This document shows positions 15,563 through 21,163 of a stretch of DNA of 21,163 nucleotides, one piece after another. The stretch is from Alteromonas mediterranea DE (GTDB lineage: Bacteria > Pseudomonadota > Gammaproteobacteria > Enterobacterales > Alteromonadaceae), in assembly GCF_000020585.3 (NCBI RefSeq), contig NC_011138.3, forward strand, positions 2,873,655-2,894,817. Reading direction: 5' to 3'. The position numbers and the translations under genes were made by a program. Numbering within the stretch: the first letter of the stretch is position 1; each line of letters opens with the position of its first letter. The notes under the pieces are model-generated. The model made no database searches, was not told the origin of the DNA, and saw only the letters and a program-made list of their open reading frames with translations.

Positions 15563-16464
15563 TAATGAATGCCACCTGCTCGCTCAAATCGAACACCTGT
15601 AGGTACCCATGTTGGAAGGAAGTCTGATGGGCTGCGCTCGAATTCAAATGAAATCCAAATCGCCACCGCTTTTCCTACCAGATTGGCATCAGGAACAAAG
15701 CCCCAAAAACGGCTATCGCGACTGTTGTCACGGTTATCGCCAAGTACGAAATACTGCCCATCTGGTACTATCCACTCATTGGCGCGTGTGCCGGGTTGGG
15801 TATAAAAATTAACCGGAGAAATTTCGCGAACTGGATGACGCAAGATATCGTGCTCCACAGTGCCTAAATCCTCGGTGTAACGCATAAGCTGCGCCATGTC
15901 TTGCACAAATTCGCCACGTTCTTGAAAGCTTAGTGGTACCGCCTTAAGTTTCGGGCAGTTATTGCCCGTCTCGCACTTAGGCTTTATATAAACCTGTTTA
16001 TTTTGATAAACCACGGTGTCACCCGGTAGCCCTATAACGCGCTTGATATAGTCAATTGAAGGCTCTTCTGGGTATTTAAATACCACTACGTCACCGCGCT
16101 CTGGCACGCCAGTTTCAATAAGCTTACTTCTGAAGACCGGGTCTTTCACACCATAAGCAAACTTTTCCACCAAGATAAAGTCACCCACCAGTAGGGTTGG
16201 CATCATAGAGCCTGAAGGAATTTGAAACGGTTCGTACAAAAACGAACGCAACACTAATACAAACGCGATAACCGGGAAGATTTGTTGCGAAGTATCAACT
16301 AAATATGGCAGCTGTGGATCTTCTCCGTAGCCCGCGCCTTCTGCGGTCGCCGCAGCCTGTAAACGGGCTTTTCGCTTTGGCGCAAACACGAGGCTATCTA
16401 CTAGCCAAATCAAACCTGTTATTAAGGTGAGTGCCACCAAAATCAAGGAGAAGTAGTTCGCCAT
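15562..16464 (-). CDS. lepB: Signal peptidase I
   Basis: 300-residue inner-membrane protease that removes signal peptides from exported proteins. Two N-terminal membrane segments (about 3-24 and 62-77) flank a short cytosolic basic loop. The catalytic serine is S86 in PSGSM and the general base lysine is K141 in KRVIGLPGD. C164 and C170 match the cysteine pair of the periplasmic domain in the E. coli enzyme, and GDNRDNSRDSR is the conserved C-terminal box. AAGGTGG lies before the ATG, which overlaps the lepA stop by one base (TAATG). It follows lepA and precedes rnc, the usual order. Confidence 0.98.
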   Translation of the reverse strand: MANYFSLILVALTLITGLIWLVDSLVFAPKRKARLQAAATAEGAGYGEDPQLPYLVDTSQQIFPVIAFVLVLRSFLYEPFQIPSGSMMPTLLVGDFILVEKFAYGVKDPVFRSKLIETGVPERGDVVVFKYPEEPSIDYIKRVIGLPGDTVVYQNKQVYIKPKCETGNNCPKLKAVPLSFQERGEFVQDMAQLMRYTEDLGTVEHDILRHPVREISPVNFYTQPGTRANEWIVPDGQYFVLGDNRDNSRDSRFWGFVPDANLVGKAVAIWISFEFERSPSDFLPTWVPTGVRFERAGGIH

Positions 16465-18260
16465 TATTTGCCCACCTTCAATACTGCAAGGAATGCATCT
16501 TGTGGCAACTCAACATTACCCACTTGCTTCATTCGCTTTTTACCTTCTTTCTGCTTTTGAAGTAGCTTTTTCTTACGACTAACGTCACCACCATAACACT
16601 TGGCGATTACGTTTTTACGCAGCTGCTTAACCGTACTTCTTGCAACGACGTGATTACCAATCGCAGCCTGAATAGCGATATCGAACATTTGGCGAGGAAT
16701 CAATTCACGTAATTTTTCTACCAACTCACGACCACGGCCCTGAGAATTTTCTCTGTGCGTAATAACCGCTAGCGCATCTACGCGTTCGCCGTTTATAAGA
16801 ATATCAACGCGCACCATGTCAGACGTTTGGAAACGCTTAAAGTTATAATCAAGGGAAGCGAAACCACGGCTGGTAGACTTCAAACGGTCGAAGAAATCGA
16901 GAACAACTTCAGCCATTGGTAGCTCGTAAGTTACCGCGACTTGCTTACCGTGGTACGTCATGTTGGTTTGCATACCGCGCTTTTCAACACATAGAGTAAT
17001 TACGTTACCTAAATACTCTTGTGGTACGAGAATATTGGCTTCAACCATAGGTTCACGAATTTCAGCAATATCGTTAACCGGCGGTAATTTCGCCGGGCTA
17101 TCTACGGTAAGTGTCTCGCCCTTTGTCGTTTCGACTTCGTAAATTACCGTAGGTGCAGTAGTAATAAGACCTAGGTCATATTCACGCTCTAAACGCTCTT
17201 GAATGATTTCCATGTGCAGCATGCCAAGGAAGCCGATACGGAAACCAAAACCCAAGGCGGCTGAACTTTCTGGCTCGTAGAATAATGACGCGTCGTTCAG
17301 GCTTAACTTAGCAAGGGCATCACGGAAGTCTTCGTAATCATCTGAACTAATTGGGAATATACCCGCATAAACCTGTGGCTTAACCTTTTTGAAACCAGGA
17401 AGCATGGCGTCAGCAGGCTCGCGCGCAAGCGTGATAGTATCCCCCACGGGCGCACCTTGAATATCTTTGATGCCGGCAATGATAAAACCAACTTCACCTG
17501 CCCTTAATATGCCAGTATCAAGAGGCTTAGGCGTAAACACACCGATTTTGTCCACTTGGTGAGTTTGGCCATTCGACATAATTTGAATTTTATCTTTCTT
17601 GTTCAATTGGCCTTCGACAATACGTACTAATGATACAACGCCCTGATAGTTGTCGAACCACGAGTCGATAATTAGCGCTTTAAGTGGCGCTTCTCGATCG
17701 CCTTCTGGCGGTGGAATCTTATTGACGATAACTTCAAGGACATCTTCAATACCAATTCCGGTTTTCGCCGAGCAGCGCACGGCGTCAAGAGCATCTATAC
17801 CAACAATGTCTTCAATCTCTTCGGCCACGCGGTCTGGTTCGGCCTGTGGCAGGTCAATTTTGTTCAACACTGGAACCACTTCCATGTCCATTTCAATAGC
17901 CGTGTAGCAGTTAGCCAGTGTCTGGGCTTCTACGCCTTGCCCCGCGTCGACGACCAAAAGCGCACCTTCGCAGGCTGCAAGTGAGCGAGAAACTTCGTAA
18001 GTGAAGTCAACGTGTCCCGGAGTATCGATGAAGTTAAGCTGATAAGTTTCACCATCACGCGCTTCGTAGTTCAGCGTAACGCTTTGCGCTTTGATAGTAA
18101 TACCGCGCTCTTTTTCCAGGTCCATAGAGTCGAGAACCTGTTCAGCCATCTCACGGTCTGTAAGCCCTCCACAGTGCTGGATGAGACGATCTGACAGCGT
18201 AGACTTACCGTGGTCAATGTGGGCGATAATACTGAAGTTACGAATGTGCGATTGTTGCAT
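16464..18260 (-). CDS. lepA: LepA, elongation factor 4
   Basis: 598-residue translational GTPase, the normal length. G1 AHIDHGKS at 13-20, switch region RGITIKAQ, G3 DTPGHVDF, G4 NKIDLPQA and G5 SAKTGIG are all present. Domains II, III and V follow EF-G order, with the LepA-specific C-terminal domain at about 490-598. In the family it aids ribosome biogenesis/initiation and may back-translocate stalled ribosomes. It heads a tight lepA-lepB-rnc-era cluster. The ATG at 18260 has no close ribosome binding site (AGGT is about 13 nt away). The 198-bp gap upstream (18261-18458) contains no gene; a TAAAAT box there with a poor -35 is a possible promoter, and I see no terminator after rseC. Confidence 0.98.
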   Translation of the reverse strand: MQQSHIRNFSIIAHIDHGKSTLSDRLIQHCGGLTDREMAEQVLDSMDLEKERGITIKAQSVTLNYEARDGETYQLNFIDTPGHVDFTYEVSRSLAACEGALLVVDAGQGVEAQTLANCYTAIEMDMEVVPVLNKIDLPQAEPDRVAEEIEDIVGIDALDAVRCSAKTGIGIEDVLEVIVNKIPPPEGDREAPLKALIIDSWFDNYQGVVSLVRIVEGQLNKKDKIQIMSNGQTHQVDKIGVFTPKPLDTGILRAGEVGFIIAGIKDIQGAPVGDTITLAREPADAMLPGFKKVKPQVYAGIFPISSDDYEDFRDALAKLSLNDASLFYEPESSAALGFGFRIGFLGMLHMEIIQERLEREYDLGLITTAPTVIYEVETTKGETLTVDSPAKLPPVNDIAEIREPMVEANILVPQEYLGNVITLCVEKRGMQTNMTYHGKQVAVTYELPMAEVVLDFFDRLKSTSRGFASLDYNFKRFQTSDMVRVDILINGERVDALAVITHRENSQGRGRELVEKLRELIPRQMFDIAIQAAIGNHVVARSTVKQLRKNVIAKCYGGDVSRKKKLLQKQKEGKKRMKQVGNVELPQDAFLAVLKVGK

Positions 18261-18458
18261 AATGCTGGAAATTACCTGCAGAAAAATTCATTAAACAAAA
18301 AATGCTGCTCACCTTAAATTAGGGGTTATACGCAGCGCGTGCGGATTTTACCCATTTCTCATGCGAAAAGCGAATTAGCGTATAGGAAAATTGCTACCCC
18401 GCAGTAAACCGATACTAAAGCGATGGCAATCAAGGCTGGCGGCAGTAGACTTTTTGTC

Positions 18459-18905
18459 CTAGATATCAGCAGTACTTAGCAACACAGGTTGGTACTTTGC
18501 ACCTTCAATACGGCGCAACTTGTAAGCAATAAGCCGGTAAACTGCATAGGTAATGACCGCGCTTGGGACCATCGCCCATAATTCGTGTACAACGCCGCTT
18601 TGACTCAATAAGGTCTCAGCCCCTGCATACGCTGCAATGAACGCAACTAAGGGCAGTAAATAAAGCCATGCTGAGGCACTTAAAATACCCGCTTCAGGTA
18701 TACCTACGGTGACCTTCTGACCTATGCGAACCGGCATCGGCGTACGCAGCGTTAGCTGTTGAGTTTTCGGGGCGATAGCACGAGAAATAACGCCCGTACC
18801 GCAATCGCTTTGCGCTTCACAGGCATTACACGTTGATTTAATTGCCGCTTCAACGGTGACGCTGTCGCCGTCAATCGCAACCACCGTAGCTGTTTCTCTA
18901 ATCAT
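18459..18905 (-). CDS. rseC: RseC/MucC family membrane protein
   Basis: 148-residue inner-membrane protein. The N-terminal domain has three cysteines, C26-x2-C29-x5-C35, followed by GTG, the family pattern for a possible metal or redox centre. Two membrane helices lie at about 74-95 and 108-128. In E. coli RseC is a mild positive factor for sigma-E and part of the system that keeps SoxR reduced. It follows rseB by 11 nt with a weak ribosome binding site (TTAAGT), so coupling to rseB translation is likely. Last gene of the rpoE-rseA-rseB-rseC run. Confidence 0.93.
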   Translation of the reverse strand: MIRETATVVAIDGDSVTVEAAIKSTCNACEAQSDCGTGVISRAIAPKTQQLTLRTPMPVRIGQKVTVGIPEAGILSASAWLYLLPLVAFIAAYAGAETLLSQSGVVHELWAMVPSAVITYAVYRLIAYKLRRIEGAKYQPVLLSTADI

Positions 18906-18916
18906 TACTTAACATA

Positions 18917-20023
18917 CTAGTTATTTACAGGCCTTAAGGATGTCGCAATCGCGTTAGCCGTTTGAAGTGGTATTTCACCAACCACTGTCACTTGCGCTTT
19001 TCCATCTGTTAAGGTCAAAAATGTACTAACTTCATTGCGCAGTGCCAATGTCTCACCTAACGCATCGTCGGCGGGCTGAACATATACAGACACATCCACC
19101 AACCCATCTGAGAAAAGTTTATACTCTACCACTTGCCCGGTTAAGGCTAGTCGTCTTGTATCTTGCTTTATCTCTCGCATTCCCGCGGGTAAATAAGTGA
19201 CGTCCCACTTGTGCGCTCGCGCGGGTGCAGTACTTAACGCCATTGGGGCCGGTAACGACGCCGCGTTTATCCGTGAAAAGTACTCCGCTGGCGTAGGCGA
19301 TATAGCAAACGCTGTTACTTGGATTTGTTCTAACAATGCTCCCTGTAAATCGAGCATGTTTAACTTGAGCAGCATTCCCGATGACTCATCAAGCCAAAGT
19401 TGATAACCAAAACGGGTATTATCGCGGCTGACAATTCTTATTTGCTGCGCTGAGCGCCCGGCTACACGCGCTCTACCTACGGCGACAAACTCATAAGCTT
19501 CTGCAAGCTGCTCGGGGTGATAAAGCAGGGCGCTGGGAATAGGCCCATTGATATGTTTAGAGCGCAAGCTATATGGCTGAACATCCGGCTCGAAAACGCT
19601 AACCACATCGTTGATGCGAATAAGCTCCCGACCAGGGCCATTTTGAAGGTTTAATTGCTCTAACTCAGAGCCATCTTCCATAACGCCATGACGCCAAAGG
19701 TAAGGAACCGTTTCCTTACCGGCAATTGTTTGAACAAACGATACTTGGAAATTGGCATTAGTAATTATATTTTGAAGCTCGGCTAACCACTGGCTTGCTG
19801 ACTGGGGCTGGGTCTCAGCAGAAGCTGTAACGTCACGGGTTTCATTTACCTGAAAGTTATGCGGTGCGTCTTGCGTAGGGTCGACTTCGGCTTTATCACT
19901 CACCGCAGGAGATTGAGAAGAGGTTCTAGGTACCTGAGAAACAGCAGAAGAACTCTGGGCGTGTGTTGTTTGAACAACCGCACCCGAAATGAAAAAAAGT
20001 GCAACGATAGAACTACAGCGCAT
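18917..20023 (-). CDS. rseB: RseB/MucB, periplasmic regulator of anti-sigma-E
   Basis: 368 residues. A signal peptide spans about 1-22, with likely cleavage after THA. Then comes a linker at about 23-77 rich in S, T, Q, A, P and acidic residues, then the MucB/RseB lipoprotein-like large domain (about 78-265, WLAELQNIITNANFQVSF onward) and the small C-terminal domain (about 268-368). In E. coli RseB binds the RseA periplasmic part and shields it from DegS, releasing it when lipopolysaccharide intermediates bind. E. coli RseB is 318 residues; the extra length here is mostly the linker. The ATG has AAGG about 8 nt upstream. A terminator-like hairpin lies just before that site and the gap to rseA is 195 bp, unlike the tight E. 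coli spacing. Confidence 0.94.
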   Translation of the reverse strand: MRCSSIVALFFISGAVVQTTHAQSSSAVSQVPRTSSQSPAVSDKAEVDPTQDAPHNFQVNETRDVTASAETQPQSASQWLAELQNIITNANFQVSFVQTIAGKETVPYLWRHGVMEDGSELEQLNLQNGPGRELIRINDVVSVFEPDVQPYSLRSKHINGPIPSALLYHPEQLAEAYEFVAVGRARVAGRSAQQIRIVSRDNTRFGYQLWLDESSGMLLKLNMLDLQGALLEQIQVTAFAISPTPAEYFSRINAASLPAPMALSTAPARAHKWDVTYLPAGMREIKQDTRRLALTGQVVEYKLFSDGLVDVSVYVQPADDALGETLALRNEVSTFLTLTDGKAQVTVVGEIPLQTANAIATSLRPVNN

Positions 20024-20033
20024 TTTTCCCGCC

Positions 20034-20068
20034 TTAAAACAAACATACCAGCAGTATATGCTGGTATG
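20034..20068 (-). terminator. Terminator-like hairpin (possible attenuator) between rseA and rseB
   Basis: cataccagca (20044-20053) and tgctggtatg (20059-20068) form a perfect 10-bp stem with a 5-nt loop. On the minus strand it is followed at once by TTTGTTTT, then the rseB ribosome binding site. The 195-bp gap 20024-20218 holds no gene. A poor promoter-like pair, TTGTGA and TATTTT spaced 16 nt, lies just upstream of the hairpin on the minus strand. Confidence 0.65.
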
Positions 20069-20218
20069 GTTAAAATATGAAATCGCATCTATGTCACAAA
20101 CCCAAAAACGACTGTGCGCTTCTGTTCACTCTTACAGCACGCTACATCATTTTTAAAGCGCGCTAAGTGCCTGATGCGTCACACCCTAGGTGCATTAACT
20201 CACCTTAGTGATGATGAA

Positions 20219-20800
20219 TTAAGGACGTTGCGGTCCGCTAGTATCACCTTCACTTTCGTCTTCTTGCGCTTGCTTGAGCTTTATTTGCTGTTCATGGTCA
20301 GCAATAAGCGCATTTATTTTACGCTTTTTCTCAAGCACTTCATTCATGTCGTTACGCGGCAACGTACGAGTTTGCTCTAAACTAACAGGCGCTAAACCAC
20401 CTTGAGGCGCAATAGTTGGCGCAGTCATAAATGGTTCTGTAGGGGCATCCTGATTGGTGTACTGAACACCGAAGATTACCGCTACGGCTACCGAGGCAGC
20501 GACTGCAAGTTGGCCAGATTGTTTCGCAAAAGGAACAACACTACCAATCACTGGGATTGGTTGCCAACGCGAACGCTTCGGCGCAACAATGGCTGGCTCG
20601 TTTTCAAGTGCGGCTGCTACGCTTGCTGTAATATCCAGCTGAGGAGCAACACTTGCTTCTTTTCGCATTGCACCGCGATACACATGGTAACGTTGCCATT
20701 TGGCCTGAAGCGCTTCATCTTGCTTAATTACATCGATGATATCATTGCCTTCTATCTCACCATCCATGAATGCGGACAATTTTTCTTGCTGTTGCGTCAT
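20219..20800 (-). CDS. rseA: RseA/MucA, anti-sigma-E factor
   Basis: 193-residue single-pass inner-membrane protein. The N-terminal cytosolic sigma-binding domain (about 1-90) starts MTQQQEKLSAFMDGE, the family signature, and includes the WQRYHVYRGAMR stretch. One membrane helix lies at about 97-114, followed by a periplasmic tail (about 115-193) that is proline-rich near the membrane and helical and charged near the end. In E. coli the tail is cut first by DegS, then RseP cuts in the membrane, freeing sigma-E. GGA lies about 9 nt before the ATG. An ATG-AAT-ATA-TGA mini-ORF overlaps the start codon. It follows rpoE after an unusual 99-bp gap with a candidate sigma-E promoter. Confidence 0.95.
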   Translation of the reverse strand: MTQQQEKLSAFMDGEIEGNDIIDVIKQDEALQAKWQRYHVYRGAMRKEASVAPQLDITASVAAALENEPAIVAPKRSRWQPIPVIGSVVPFAKQSGQLAVAASVAVAVIFGVQYTNQDAPTEPFMTAPTIAPQGGLAPVSLEQTRTLPRNDMNEVLEKKRKINALIADHEQQIKLKQAQEDESEGDTSGPQRP

Positions 20801-20848
20801 ATATTCATTTCCAGATCAATGTGATCGTTAACTACCCTAACACAGCTG

Positions 20849-20876
20849 TTAGTCATCGTAGAAAAAAGAAAGTTCA
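20849..20876 (-). promoter_or_regulatory. Candidate sigma-E promoter between rpoE and rseA
   Basis: On the minus strand TGAACTT (20876-20870) matches the sigma-E -35 consensus GGAACTT at 6 of 7 positions. ACTAA (20853-20849), 16 nt downstream, matches the TCTAA form of the -10 at 4 of 5. It lies in the 99-bp rpoE-rseA gap, so it would drive rseA-rseB-rseC without rpoE. A small ctaaca/tgttag stem overlaps the predicted start site. Confidence 0.45.
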
Positions 20877-20899
20877 CCTTTTTTTGATTTTATTTCTTT

Positions 20900-21163
20900 T
20901 TAATTCTCTAACAGCGGCTGAATAACTTTATCTATCGCTTCGCGAGCCCTAAAAATACGTGATCTCACAGTGCCAACAGGACACGACATTACGTTTGCGA
21001 TTTCTTCATAACTCAACCCTTCAATTTCGCGCAATGTTATCGCCATGCGCAAATCATCGGGCAATTTCTCTACCACTTTAAAAAGGGTTTCTTCAATTTC
21101 TTCAGATAACAAGCTTCTTTCTGGCGTAGACTGCTCTTTTAACGCATCACTGCCTTCGTAAAA
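20900..21163 (-). CDS. rpoE: RpoE, sigma-E factor (C-terminal part; 5' end outside window)
   Basis: Only the last 87 residues are visible. They cover the end of the linker and region 4, which reads the -35 element of promoters. The helix-turn-helix segment GLSYEEIANVMSCPVGTVRS and the following RIFRAREAID are nearly the same as E. coli sigma-E (191 residues in full). It belongs to the extracytoplasmic-function group and controls envelope stress genes; RseA, encoded next, holds it inactive. The stop codon is TAA at 20902-20900. The remaining 5' part and the operon's main promoters lie beyond the right edge. Confidence 0.96.
   Translation of the reverse strand, partial: FYEGSDALKEQSTPERSLLSEEIEETLFKVVEKLPDDLRMAITLREIEGLSYEEIANVMSCPVGTVRSRIFRAREAIDKVIQPLLEN

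Noticed and set aside
1..21163. Mobile elements, CRISPR arrays, tRNA or rRNA genes, prophage or defence islands
   Set aside because: No transposase, integrase, repeat-spacer pattern or RNA gene signature was found; nearly all sequence is accounted for by conserved housekeeping genes.

Overview
The window looks like core chromosome of a gammaproteobacterium. The best guess is Alteromonas or a close relative, judged from protein similarity patterns, an AT-leaning base composition and conserved gene order. I see no insertion sequence, integrase, CRISPR array, tRNA or rRNA, and no gene is visibly broken. Two genes run off the edges: ribD at the left and rpoE at the right.

Left part (1-3669, minus strand). 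A glyA-nrdR-ribD run links one-carbon/glycine metabolism, ribonucleotide reductase control and riboflavin synthesis. A 12-bp inverted repeat lies between glyA and nrdR. Upstream, behind its own terminator, sits a stand-alone lpxD. It lacks the usual bamA-skp-fabZ-lpxA neighbours and has a changed residue in a strongly conserved motif, so it may be a second copy.

Middle part (3973-13133). This matches the enterobacterial smp-serB-radA-(nadR)-ettA neighbourhood. Here nadR is absent and two PilZ (cyclic-di-GMP receptor type) genes flank radA. One is a 135-residue single-domain protein. The other is an 841-residue protein with two PilZ domains, which appears to be an internal duplication of a PilZ-plus-accessory module. 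A YjjV-type TatD hydrolase follows smp.

Right part (13205-21163, minus strand). Transcription runs right to left through rpoE-rseA-rseB-rseC (envelope-stress sigma factor and its regulators), then lepA-lepB-rnc-era (elongation factor 4, signal peptidase I, RNase III, Era GTPase), tightly packed with 1- and 14-nt overlaps, then pdxH. The recO-pdxJ pair common after era is missing here. The stress operon has two unusual gaps. One, between rpoE and rseA, holds a candidate sigma-E promoter. The other, between rseA and rseB, holds a terminator-like hairpin. Together they suggest that sigma factor, anti-sigma factor and RseB/RseC levels can be set separately.

Most genes are ordinary housekeeping genes. 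The most distinctive items are the duplicated PilZ protein, the orphan lpxD and the non-coding structures in the nrdR, ettA and rse regions.
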